Shown here piece by piece: positions 55,000 to 64,000 of a stretch of DNA of 64,000 nt (positions within the stretch are counted from its first letter, which is position 1; every line of letters starts with the position of its first letter). The DNA lies in contig JAMPIQ010000002.1 of the NCBI GenBank assembly GCA_024699855.1, positions 434,001 to 498,000 of the forward strand, in the 5' to 3' direction. The DNA is from Aphelenchoides besseyi (taxonomy: Eukaryota > Nematoda > Chromadorea > Rhabditida > Aphelenchoididae). The position numbers and the translations under genes were made by a program. The notes under the pieces were generated by a model. The model was given only the letters and a program-made list of their open reading frames with translations. It was not told where the DNA came from and did not search any database.

Positions 55000-55589
55000 T
55001 GTAGGTTCAAATAAACTTCTATCGAATTTGTGTGATGAAAAGAAGCTGCGCACTAGAAGTTTTGTTGGCTTGCGCGGTAAATCTGCTGAACATGTGAATC
55101 TATTTGACTGGAGCAGAAGTCGAACAAATTTGAAGCTCACTGGTTGGAAGATGTTGCTTTCCGAGTTATTTTGTTCGAATGTTTGTGGACATCTGAACAT
55201 AATCTCCAAGCTTTGCACTCAAATTTGCAGCTCAATCATTGGTTGTATTCCATTAGGTTACACACTAATAGAAAATAAAAAACTGAGCGACGAAGTCGTC
55301 GCTCAATCCACCCGATTGTTTATCAGAAGACATCTGGTGCAACAAAATCGATTTTGCCTTTTCACTCGCAGCCGATCGGGATGCTTTTTTTGTTTTGGTG
55401 AATTGACCGTGGAAATGTGTTGAGTTGAAAGCCGTTAAAGATTGCAAGTTAGCTTCGAAGATGTGCATTTGCAAATGTTTAGAATCGAATAAGAAGCCTG
55501 TTGAATTATAAGATCGTTGCAAACCAATCGAAAAACATTAACCAATGAATCTAAGAACGAATATCTAACCACTGTTTAAGAGAATACAA
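55000..55589. other. Intergenic, no gene seen
   Basis: Open frames on both strands (for example 54887-55423) are shadows or chance. A short inverted motif GAGCGACGAAGTCGTCGCTC at 55285-55304 forms a perfect hairpin, possibly a transcription-end or random structure. Confidence 0.3.
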
Positions 55590-55964
55590 TCAAACAAAAC
55601 TAAAGGAACGATTAAGATAAGAACTATGGATTTTGCTGTAAATTTGTCCCTTGAGAGCTATTTCGGAAGGCACTCGCGGAAGTAAAAGAAGATAGAAATT
55701 AAAGAACTCGCTAAAACAATCGACAAAAGATTTTTGAATTAGATTAATGAGCGCAAATAAACTACTGGCAACCTACAGAAAAACAACAAGAAAAGCCAAA
55801 GATACCAATTGGTAGATAAACTTCTCGGAATGTAAACGTATGTAATCGGCAAAGAAGCTGGAAAACCGAACGGGTCCTTCGGAAAAGTTGTTATTGATAA
55901 GCAAACACTTCAAGTGGTAATCGAAACACGAGAAGAAAACGGTCCACGATTCCGATGTGGCCAT
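55590..55964 (-). CDS. Small membrane-associated protein, unrecognised (REEP-like at best)
   Basis: Exon 1 from ATG at 55964: MATSESWTVFFSCFDYHLKC, LLINNNFSEGPVRFSSFFAD, YIRLHSEKFIYQLVSLAFLV and VFL at a GTAGGT donor. After TTTTAG (near 55712) the second exon reads EFFNFYLLLLPRVPSEIALK and ends RSFSFV, TGA at 55590-55592. The layout (amphipathic start, then a hydrophobic hairpin) vaguely recalls the N-terminus of REEP/YOP1 proteins, but the downstream REEP motifs are absent. Unspliced, it would stop right after the hydrophobic segment. Confidence 0.4.
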
Positions 55965-56374
55965 TGCGTTTCAATTAAACCAACAAATCCTGAAACGCAT
56001 GCGAGTATTAAACCACGGGCTCAAAGACCCCGTGGTCCAAGGAATGGTCGGAATGCGTAAGTGCACTTTGATATACGGCGAATAATAACGTTTTTAGGCC
56101 AATTGCCAATGATTAGCTAGCCACAAATGATGGTCTGAATTCATTTCGTTGTTAATGTTGATTGAATTGTTGTTGAGTTATTGTTGTTAACGGGTTGTTT
56201 TAGTTTATGTTTATTAGGAGCAGTTTTGCTTCTTTTGCAACTAAAACTTTACAATTGTTAGTAAAATTGTAGTTAATGATCCCAATATTGCAATTGATTG
56301 ATCAACAAATGATTGCAATCGATTATAATTGCAAAAAGCTGATAGTTTAACTGATAAAAAGCAAAATGCGTTTG
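55965..56374. other. Intergenic, no gene seen
   Basis: AT-rich sequence with a short GC hairpin (CCACGGGCTCAAAGACCCCGTGG at about 56013-56035, too few arms for a tRNA). It presumably includes the promoter of the minus-strand gene to its left. Confidence 0.3.
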
Positions 56375-56462
56375 AGCGACTTCAAATCGCTCACTTGACC
56401 GCTCTGTGATTCGAACCCGCTCACTGATCAGCGCAATTCCAACACTTACCCACTGGACTATT
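56375..56462 (-). repeat. tRNA-like sequence (pseudo-tRNA or SINE head)
   Basis: On the minus strand the sequence reads TAGTCCAGTGGGTAAG, close to an RNA polymerase III A box (TRGYnnAnnnG), and about 40 nt later GCGGGTTCGAATCAC, close to a B box (GGTTCGAnTCC). The arms do not form a full cloverleaf by eye, so it is probably a tRNA relic or SINE head. The mariner starts two bases beyond its 5' side. Confidence 0.45.
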
Positions 56463-56575
56463 GTAGTGTCCCATAAGTTTTGCAACAGTCTGAGTTTTTA
56501 TGCAAATTTTTTGGTTGGAAATTTTCGAACCGAAAATGTCGAAATTTTATGGGGTCATTTTTTGTGTTATTTTTA

Positions 56576-57656
56576 ATGGTATTAAAACGAGAACAAGTCC
56601 GTCTTTTACTTCACTTTCAATGGCTTCAAGGTGTAAGTTATGCACATGCGGCGAAGACAATAAACGAACTATATGGCGAAACTATGGCCCGAACTACTGC
56701 TTGGCGCTGGTACAAAACGTTTGAAAGAGAAGGAATGCGCGTAACAGATGTAAAGCGAATCGGACGGCCACGAGAAGTTGATCGTGAAGCAGTGATAAGC
56801 GCTATCGAAACAACCCCTACTTTAACAACTCGAATGCTGGAACAAGATCTTAACTGCGGACACTCAACAATCGACAGAATTTTAGAAAATGAGGGTATTT
56901 TTAACGAAACATAATGAATTGATGTTTTCTTAGGTTTAGAATGGCGTAAAACTCGTTGGGTTCCGCATGAATTAAACGACCGGCAAAAACAAGAACGTCT
57001 AAGAATTTCGGAGCTCTTACTGCAACGAGAAAAAGATGAACCATTTTTCAAGGATGTTATCACAATGGATGAAACGTGGATTCCGTATGCAAACCCGGAT
57101 CCACAAAATCAATGGTTAAAAGAAAACCAACGTCCAGCAGCAGCAATTGTCCACGATTTTCGTCAGAAAAAAATCTTGCTTTCTGTATTCTGGGGTCCTG
57201 AAGGCGTAATTCATTGGTTAGTCCATCAACAGTTTTGTTTACTTTTATAATAGGGAATTCGTCCAAGGAGCGGTCAATGCGGACGTGTATTGTCAACAAT
57301 TACGACAAGTTTGGCAAATATTGGAGCAATCGGGAAGAGAAAACCCTGTCATCTTTTTGCACGATAATGCACGTCCACACACCGCTAGAAAAACACAGGA
57401 GGTGTTAGAAGAACTTAATTGGGAAGTTCTACCGCACGCTCCGTACTCACCGGACAAAGCACCTTCCGATTTCCACTTATTTCGCTCAATGAAACACCGT
57501 CTGAGAGGAAAGAAGTTCAACTCGGAAGAGGATGTCAAGACAGCAATTCAAGAGTTCTTTAAAAGCAAACCGCCGTCTTTCTACAAGCGTGGATTTGACT
57601 TATTAGTGGATAGGTGGGAACAAATAATTGGATTTAATGGGGATTATTGTAATTAA
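56576..57656 (+). CDS. Mariner transposase (DD34D), two introns
   Basis: Cut-and-paste transposase. The start MVLKREQVRLLLHFQWLQGV opens a paired helix-turn-helix DNA-binding half (HAAKTINELYGETMARTTAW, the RRWYKTFEREG-like helix, LTTRMLEQDLNCGHSTIDRI). Exon 1 ends at 56894; intron 1 (GTATTT...TTCTTAG, 39 nt) leads to GLEWRKTRWVPHELNDRQKQ. The catalytic core has ITMDETWIPY, LLSVFWGPEGVIHW, a second intron (GTTAGT...ATAATAG), EFVQGAVNADVYCQQL, FLHDNARPHTARKTQEVLEE and YSPDKAPSDFHLFRSMKHRL. The Asp of HDN and that of PSD are 34 residues apart, the mariner DD34D arrangement. Stop at 57654-57656. No internal disruption once introns are removed. Confidence 0.92.
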
Positions 57657-57696
57657 ACCAATAAATGAAGCGAGAATAGTTTGTTTGATTGTATGC

Positions 57697-58600
57697 AACC
57701 GAACGCGTCCGCTTTTATTTTCGAATGAAAAGAGCGAGCGTCGAGTTATGGTAATTGGTTGATTTTGAAATGAGAAAAAGGGTCGGATTTTTCGAATGCA
57801 GATTTGAAGGTTCGGTGTACAGTTTGTTGAAATGGAATGCTTGAGGAATTGAAAAAATTCGAAGTCGCTGTTTCGATATTGTCTATAGACGCGTTTTGGG
57901 TTTGAGCGATTGGGTTCGAAATTTGTTCGATAAGTGATGAAAGGAATTGATTAGAAGGCCAGAATCGGGTTGTTTGATCATTGATGATGGCAATAAGCGA
58001 CGTGGAGTTGTTGTCGAAAGTTCGAGTGGGCTGTTAAAGATTGAAGAGTGAGTTAAGCGTTGGTTTGGAAGTTGAGAGCGAAAACGGAGTTGCTGGGTTT
58101 GCAATTGAAAAAGCGAGCAGTTTTGGAGAAAGCGCAAATTTCAATGATCGTTGAACGAGTTGATGACTGTGTAGTTGAAATGTGATTAAAAGCACATTGT
58201 TTTGAATTTAATAGAAAGCCCGATGAACACTGGATGGCTGATTTTGATTTGCTGTTGGAAGCTGAGTTTAAATGTTGGGATAAGGAAATCCGAAAAAAGC
58301 TGATTGAAGTATGTGAAGCCGGTGGTGAGTTGGGTGAAAGACACAGACTGCTGGACTATTGGATTGAATTGCCGGTTTGACAGCAGACGGTCGTTGATGA
58401 ACGTTGGTTGAGTTGCTGGGCGTGTTGATTTGGAATGTTGGGAAAGTGATTGAAAGCGAGTTGATCAAAAGAATCCTTTGTTGAATGAAATAAGCAATGT
58501 GTTGAATATAAAAAGAATTGTTTTAACGAATATGTGATTAGATGATTGTGCAAACAATGCCCGCCGCGTAGCGGCGGGGACATACTTGTTAAGTAATAAA
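57697..58600. repeat. 0.9-kb dispersed repeat, copy A (inside the mariner)
   Basis: Uninterrupted copy of the repeat that is split at 40612-45002. It starts CGAACGCGTCCGCTTTTATTTT and ends with CCCGCCGCGTAGCGGCGGG (58560-58578), an 8-bp stem with a GTA loop, followed by about 20 bp. No coding potential. The terminal hairpin and lack of coding suggest a non-autonomous transposon (a Helitron-like end was considered), but termini and target site are not clear. Confidence 0.75.
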
Positions 58601-58740
58601 CGTGTGTTTGTATACGCCGTTCATTTCCAGGTGGAAAAAATTCCTGGTTCGAAAATTTCCAACCAAAAATTTGCATAAAAACTCAGACTGTTGCAAAACT
58701 TATGGGACACTACAATAATTTGTACAACACCTTCGATTGC

Positions 58741-59095
58741 AACTTTGGATACTTAACTTCACACAGTAGTTCACGTATCAACAGGATAATTGCTCGATTC
58801 ACAAATCACGTGCCACAATGAAATTTTTGGAGGCGGATCACGTTTCCACACTCGATTGGCCATCCAAATTGCCCGATTTAAACATCGTTGAGAAAGTTTG
58901 GTCCGTTTTGTGTCGAAAAGTTTACTCACAAAGAAATTCAAGTTGAAAGAGACACTGATCAAAAAGATCTATTTGGAAGGCCGCAGTTTTGACCGGAACG
59001 TAATCAAAAACCTTTATACTTCATATTTCTCTCGTTTATTAAAGATGGTCAAGCCAATGGCAATTTTACTAATAGTCGAAAAAAGGTACTTTTAG
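58741..59095 (+). pseudogene. Tc1-type transposase fragment
   Basis: Just right of the mariner, the frame reads QQDNCSIHKSRATMKFLEAD, then LDWPSKLPDLNIVEKVWSVL and CRKVYSQRNSS. These are the second-Asp (DN...H) and DLN-x-(I/V)-E-x-x-W blocks of Tc1 transposases (DD34E), where the E is kept. A frameshift follows near 58940 and the end of the protein (KETLIKKIYLEGRSFDRNVI) is in another frame. No N-terminal half found. Confidence 0.7.
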
Positions 59096-59099
59096 TTGT

Positions 59100-59660
59100 C
59101 GGACTTTAAAATGAACAAGCCATTTTTCCTCGCATGAAATAACTATTTTTTAAATTGTTTTGATGTTGTAATAACTTGCGCGTATCTTCCAATTGGTGTG
59201 CCAAATTTGGGCCGAATCGGCTAACGGGAAACATCGAAAAAGAATCGACACTTTCAGGTGTCGGATAGTGTAGCAACTGCACCAGAAGATTGAATTACGA
59301 GTAAAGAAATGGTCTTAATTGAACAGTGAAAAAGTTAGAGACTGAGAAAGAGGATGAACGAACAAACGCCAATGCAATGAATTAATGGCCAAAATGAACT
59401 TGTCAATAGAAACTAACAGTCATCAGTAAGATTAGAAAGCCCTAATGGACAATTTCTACTGCGCCTATACTTCGAAAAGATGAACAAGCTGGAGGCCGTG
59501 AAAGCGTATTGCTTGTTCAATGATGCCTTCAAGCCGTCGTTCATCTTTAAACAATTCGGAACATACTCGAATAGAACTACCGAGCAAAACAAAAGATCCC
59601 AAACAAGAACCTTCAAACCATCAGTAAAAACCACTTGTACATATTACACAAAAATGATCG
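59100..59660. other. Intergenic, no gene seen
   Basis: Probably includes remains of the Tc1 element's 3' end near 59100-59280. Open frames on both strands in 59413-59758 overlap each other and show no domain. Confidence 0.3.
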
Positions 59661-59661
59661 T

Positions 59662-60135
59662 TTACCAACTAAAAAGACAACCAGAAAGTTGGTTGACCGT
59701 AACTATCCCTAGTTTCGGAATAAGAATAGAGCGGAAAATCGAGTACTTATCGAAATAAGTTGTCTTCTGACAAGTGATTTCAGTTGTCTCTTTCTTCTCT
59801 GGTGTCATATCGTTAAAATTTGTTGTATCAAATATCTCAAACCCATAAAAACAATATGTAGATGCTAAATGGAAAGAAGTAACTGTCAATCGAAGTGCGC
59901 ATGTAAGAGATTTGAAGGTGTTGTAAGGAGACTTCAAGTCAGTCGGAGTTAATTGGTCAACAAGCTCGGGAACTGCAACGACAAAAAGTTTCAATCGATA
60001 GTGACGAGGCCCAAATAACGGAAGTGCGATTACTTCAAAGTCCCATTGCCGATCAAATGGAAACATGAAGATTTTGATGTCGAAATAACTTTTATCGAAC
60101 GAAAACCCAGAACTAGCGGTACGGATTTGCAACAC
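59662..60135 (-). CDS. Unrecognised protein, about 157 codons
   Basis: Open frame from ATG at 60135: FDKSYFDIKIFMFPFDRQWD, FEVIALPLFGPRHYRLKLFV, VAVPELVDQLTPTDLKSPYN, SLTCALRLTVTSFHLASTYC, FYGFEIFDTTNFNDMTPEKK and IFRSILIPKLGIVTVNQL, stop 59662-59664. The alternation of hydrophobic and polar residues suggests a beta-rich domain. No signal peptide at this ATG; an upstream frame contains a Cys-rich stretch (CRRLCEECCKS) that might belong to an earlier exon. Not recognised. Confidence 0.45.
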   Translation of the reverse strand: MLQIRTASSGFSFDKSYFDIKIFMFPFDRQWDFEVIALPLFGPRHYRLKLFVVAVPELVDQLTPTDLKSPYNTFKSLTCALRLTVTSFHLASTYCFYGFEIFDTTNFNDMTPEKKETTEITCQKTTYFDKYSIFRSILIPKLGIVTVNQLSGCLFSW

Positions 60136-60289
60136 TCTTCACAAAGTCGTCGGCAGTGCGCTGACCGGCAATCGTTAGCGCAGTTTGACAACGCTATTAA
60201 AAGATACGCAGCGGATTCAACGTATTGATAACTTTGCTTGTTCGCAGCAGTTTTTGAAATGTTGGTTTGACGTTTCATTTATTGGCACT

Positions 60290-62034
60290 TTCCAGTTTCA
60301 ACTTGTTTTTGCGCCTTTACGTATGCATTTCGCTTTCGATTGTGTTTGTGATCAGATGTTACAATTGTTTGGTTGACGTGAATCGTTTTTCACTTGCAGA
60401 TTGCTTAGTAGATTACACGTGCTGTGAGTGGTAGTAAGAAAACCTACTAACTGCGGTTACAACCAATGAGCAAACAAAGATCTTGCGATTAAAATATCCG
60501 ATAAGTTGATGATACTGTCAACGGAACAAACATGTTCTTTTCAGATGCTCAACATTAATTAAAAATCGATTTGTTTTTGGAAGACCATTTAACAGAAAAT
60601 ACAACCAAACAAACCAGGAACGTTTAGAAGACATCTGCTAACCAGTCAGTGTTAACTGAGCAATTAAAACTGACAAGACATCAACAGTCACAAACTCGTT
60701 AGTGTGCGGAAGTTAGAATCATCAAAACATCGTATATAGTTTGTGCGGTTCTCCGTTAATTTTGCTTTAACCGTTGAGCGAGTCTCAACACGATGGGCGT
60801 TGACTAACACGACGTTTGCCTCTCTTGCCCTAATCCAGTCAGTTGCTCTCCTCCGCCAATCGTGAGCACACGCACCGAACGTCTCGCTCTACCTATAGCC
60901 AATTAAAGACAAATTTTTTAATTAGTTTATTATTGTGAAGTTTGGCCTAATAAACAGGTTGTTGTTTATTCCAAGGATACCAATCTTTCCACACTTGTCC
61001 CTAACATAATCGGAAATGATGATGGGGAGAAAGTAAACTTGACGATCGGAAGCAAAGTGTTAAGCTTATAGATTGGAGTATGGAGAGTACGTATTTGACA
61101 TTTGTTTTGCAAGATACGAACTTTTACTGAGTAAATTTTTGACTTGAAATTAACACTGAAATCGGTTTTTCTGATCAAAACATATTGAAAGTTGAGCCGA
61201 TTGCCCTGAAAGAACATAGCGTTATGCGCATCAATGGGGCTTATCGACATGCAATATATAACAGTATATAAAAATAATTAGAATGGACTTATTAACTTTG
61301 GTAGAAAATTTTTTACATTTTTGCTCCAAATGTGGGTTTACATATTTTGGTCGTTACGATATTTCTCTAATATGTATATTGGCATTCTAAAAAACTCAAT
61401 TAATGAGCGTTACAACGGTATATAATAAATGTCCCCAAAATAGTTATTCGCAGAGATACGACCGATGCAATGTGGACGTTCAGATTTTAGGTTTCAGTGC
61501 GATACGGCAGTTAATTGTTGAATTTTCTATTACCCACACAAAACACAACTAAAGAAAGCGAGCAGTAAAGCCGCCAGTCTTTCTGATATCTAATAAACTT
61601 TGTTTTTAAATCGGAAAGTAAGTTTTGCGATTGTGTGTTTCATCAGCATAATATCTTAACACCAATCATCTAAACAAGATGACATGTTCAACCACTAGAG
61701 TTCTAATCAACAGTAATAAGAAATACTACTTCCCATTTGGTTTGACTAGCTAGCACATGCTGACAGACTAGAAAGTAAACTCACGAATAACTTCATTTTA
61801 TAATTTAATTAGTACCATAAAAAATACTAGTGATCGAAATACTTCAAACCAAAAGCTTGTAGTTGTCAGTATTTAAGACGTAAAAATCATGTTGAAATTT
61901 GAAATCAATTTGATACATGAAGTTACTGTACTATCAATTAACAAGAACGGAATAAGATCAGACAAGGACATCAATCACAATTCTGGTCCGGAAACCAAAG
62001 CTGTTCGACTATGATATCCATGTCGAGGAAACTC
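60290..62034. other. Long intergenic stretch, no gene seen
   Basis: About 1.7 kb of very AT-rich sequence (some parts near 61250-61450 are almost only A, T with isolated G/C). Open frames are short. No tRNA, tandem array or transposon end recognised. Confidence 0.4.
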
Positions 62035-62200
62035 GGTAAAATAAAACCGTTCGCAACTGTGATGCATGTGCTGAGGTGGCCGTCGCGCCTCACAAAGCTC
62101 CGTTATCGCCATGGCCAAAAGCTCAAGAGTCATGGAAACGAATCCACATTGACTTTGCGGGACCAATCAACGGAACATTCATTTTGATCGTAGTGTAGCC
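62035..62200 (+). pseudogene. Retroelement integrase fragment
   Basis: The frame reads NCDACAEVAVAPHKAPLSPW, then KRIHIDFAGPINGTFILIVV and a stop. This matches the end of the zinc-binding region (CxxC) and the first catalytic block (HxDFAGP) of a Ty3-type integrase, and parallels CTECAIKAPAPRKAPLQPWP of the element at 51113-53125. Only about 55 codons survive. Confidence 0.75.
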
Positions 62201-62209
62201 CTTTGAATG

Positions 62210-63170
62210 CGTCTCTTCGCGACGGTTCGGGCGCTAAGAACATCGTCCAACCGTCGCGTACAAAAGAGGAGCGGGTTGCACGGAGCTTAACTCTTTTTAT
62301 CCGGTTACCATACTTTTACAAACAGTTTTCTTACAACATCAAGCAGTAGAATTGAAACCAAAACTGAACATCAGAAATCAACTTCCATTGATCGGGTCAT
62401 TTCAATGATTTTGTTGTCGTCCACTTTTGGCGTGAAAGAAACGCTATGATTAGAAATTGCAATTGAGTACACTATACAAAAGAAAAGAACGAAAATAAGA
62501 ACAAACGACTGACTACGATCGTGCATCTCAACTTCAAAAGTGAATGCCGTATTTTCCGTTTTCAAAGGTCACTCTGCAATTGACGGGCATCTATTTAATT
62601 TACGGAACTATTGAAAATTGAAGCGCATGCCTTTCAAACGCCAAATATACGGTAACCAAAACTGCTGATCTGGTCAAGAGGAAGTTGAGGCTTGAAGAGC
62701 AAAGCATGAACGAGTAAAGAATTCCTAATTCTTTTTTTCTCCCTTCTTCCCTTCTATCATTCCTACTCCTAAATTCCTCTAGCACTCCGCTTGGACTATT
62801 CTATCGTTTATTCTTTCTTCGTCTATTTATACAATATAGAGAAAGGGGCGGAGCTGGCTCATCAAAACATTCTTACAAACGATATCTTGCGGAATAAAAG
62901 TAAACAGAACGTTCGGAAAGACGCAATGAGATGAAAATAAACTTGTTGTTTGATAATCGAAATTCAAATCAACATTTAGATTCAGAAGCTTAGAAAATCA
63001 GTAATAAATAGCAAGGCAAAAACGGTTTAAAACGACGGAATAGAACTAAAGTGTTTAGAGTATTTGTGCAGAATGATCTCAGTTGCTATTCCAGGTCATC
63101 AATTCTTCCACTTCACACAATACAATCCCTCGGAAAGAAGGTCTGAGGTTTTGGTTTGAACGCAACAACA
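62210..63170. other. Intergenic, no gene seen
   Basis: AT-rich spacer. An inverted motif (GCGACGGTT / AACCGTCGC) about 60 bp apart at 62220-62266 may be a small transposon relic. Confidence 0.35.
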
Positions 63171-63171
63171 A

Positions 63172-63760
63172 TTGGAGTCATTAATTTCCAACGAATGGCG
63201 TCTGGTAGTGTATCCCGAAGAGGGAAATGTCGAGTTGTGGAAGGGCAACTACGTGACGCATGCCATCTGTTTGCTGTTGACAGCGAATAAACTGGTGCTG
63301 TTCAATGCGAACCGTGTTTTTGCTGTAAGTTTCGACTCTCTCTCGTTCTCACATTTCCTTAGGGCAATGAATACTGGTGCGTCGAGTGTAGGAAGAAGAT
63401 CCATCGAAAGAGCGGCAGTCACAGTGCCGGATGCCCGATTTGGTGTCCGCGATGTCGTTGTGTGGGGCCGAGAAACCGTGCCCCATAATCTCGGGCGAAC
63501 CAACGATCTATTGTCAGATTTGCCGCTACACGTTCAACAATCGCCAATGCTATCGAAAACATTTGGAAGTGGGGTCAGGCGGTGGGCGTTCCATGTGTGC
63601 GAGGTTTATGCGCTGTCCGACGTGTAACCAGAACTATTCGTATCAAACCGTGCACCGCTGTTACGCGTACATTTCAACTCGTTTGCATTTTGGAGAATCG
63701 TGGACAATGCAGTTGACCGCAGTTGTTCGGCCCTTTGCCGCAATGAGTAAGAACAAGTAG
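63172..63760 (+). pseudogene. Cys/His-rich fragment, possibly from a Polinton-type DNA polymerase
   Basis: Exon 1 (from about 63172) reads MESLISNEWRLVVYPEEGNV and THAICLLLTANKLVLFNANR to a GTAAGT donor at 63325. After CCTTAG the next part reads GNEYWCVECRKKIHRKSGSH, SAGCPIWCPRCRC. In a shifted frame, IYCQICRYTFNNRQCYRKHL, RSMCARFMRCPTCNQNYSYQ and TVHRCYAY follow. The run of paired CxxC and H-x-C motifs resembles the Cys-rich region preceding family-B polymerase or nuclease domains in some large nematode transposons. A frame change near 63450 and absence of any polymerase part suggest a relic, although the window ends soon after. Confidence 0.4.
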
Positions 63761-63774
63761 TTTATTCGGATAGA

Positions 63775-63880
63775 AATAGTCACTGTCCGGACTTCATAAT
63801 CCGGGGTTAACTGTTATTTATGTCCCGACCCGAAACGCCTCGCGTCTTTTGGGATCCGCTCGGTGCGGACCCTTTTTTGT
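63775..63880. repeat. Hairpin-rich, tRNA-like sequence
   Basis: Begins with TGTCCGGACTTCATAATCCGGGG, whose CCGGA/TCCGG stem encloses a loop like that at 10048-10065 (both share TAATCC after the loop). A second GC-rich hairpin (GGATCCGCTCGGTGCGGACC) follows at about 63851-63870. No full tRNA fold; it may be part of a SINE-like element. Confidence 0.3.
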
Positions 63881-64000
63881 TGTTGTTTACCGTCCGACCG
63901 ATCGACTCACAGATCGTGTTTAGGCGTTTATTGACTTTGTTGTTAACTTATCCCCGAATAAATATCGTTGTTATCCATTGGGCTAACGGACCAAACAGTC

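Larger units (their letters stand above)
56464..58712 (+). mobile_element. Mariner-family transposon with TA target duplication
   Basis: The element is bounded by TA (56464-56465 and 58711-58712). Its ends are inverted copies: GTGTCCCATAAGTTTTGCAA at 56466 and TTGCAAAACTTATGGGACAC ending at 58710. The match continues for about 65 bp through CAGTCTGAGTTTTTATGCAA and the GGTTGGAAATTTTCGAAC segment. It contains a complete transposase gene in its left half and a copy of the 0.9-kb repeat in its right half, so that repeat appears to have inserted into, or been captured by, the mariner. Confidence 0.92.

Noticed and set aside
54565..55218. 217-codon minus-strand frame opposite FAHD1
   Set aside because: Shadow frame: the plus strand encodes a conserved full-length FAHD1 here.
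61250..61450. Possible replication origin or satellite because of extreme AT content
   Set aside because: No repeated unit or known motif seen; AT-rich spacer is common in this window.
1..64000. CRISPR array, bacterial operon or phage features
   Set aside because: No repeat-spacer structure or ribosome-binding-site-led operons; genes are spliced and nematode-like.

Overview
The window reads as nuclear DNA of a free-living-type nematode, probably a rhabditid relative. Its genes are small, with very short introns (about 32-60 nt) that usually start GTGAG/GTAAG and end TTTCAG/TTTTAG. It carries nematode-expanded families: Srh-, Srt- and Srsx-like serpentine chemoreceptors, MATH/BTB proteins, ShK-domain secreted peptides, a GT10 fucosyltransferase and a DUF229 fragment. 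No species can be named from the sequence alone. Exons were joined by eye from splice sites and protein logic, so internal boundaries are predictions.

Region 1 (1-25 kb) is gene-dense. Two tandem saccharopine-dehydrogenase-like oxidoreductase genes lie on the minus strand. The large intron of one holds, on the opposite strand, a gene that splices in frame into a secreted ShK domain fused to a complete glutathione S-transferase. Then follow a foldback (MITE-like) palindrome, protein-L-isoaspartate methyltransferase, a secreted protein with a GPI-type tail, an Srh-like receptor with a T-run frameshift, a TRAF/MATH protein, two unrecognised genes (one a type I membrane protein), a double-MATH/BTB gene with a suspicious TAG, an Srsx receptor, an alpha-1,3-fucosyltransferase, an Srt receptor and a sodium/proton exchanger.

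Region 2 (25-50 kb) is accessory. Two nearly identical 3.05-kb arms (26129-29180 and 45003-48053) lie in inverted orientation around a 15.8-kb spacer. Each arm carries the same five small secreted-protein loci: four from an unrecognised short Cys-containing family and one basic Cys-rich protein. One extra T in the left arm breaks a motif that is intact in the right arm. The outer edge of the right arm falls inside the last exon of an ShK peptide gene; its inner edge abuts a repeat into which an RTE-like LINE has inserted. The spacer holds more chemoreceptors, a DUF5648-like gene, a degenerate pepsin-fold protein and MATH-like genes.

Region 3 (50-64 kb) mixes host genes (FAHD1, two small membrane proteins) with mobile DNA: a 5'-truncated Ty3-type retroelement abutting a DUF229 gene fragment, a complete-looking mariner with two introns and matching terminal inverted repeats (itself carrying another copy of the 0.9-kb repeat), a Tc1 remnant, an integrase remnant and a Cys-rich remnant that may come from a Polinton-type polymerase. 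tRNA-like fragments occur at three sites.

The host genes form no evident single pathway. The unifying themes are extracellular chemistry and sensing (ShK, small Cys-rich peptides, GPCRs) and remodelling by transposons and inverted duplication.
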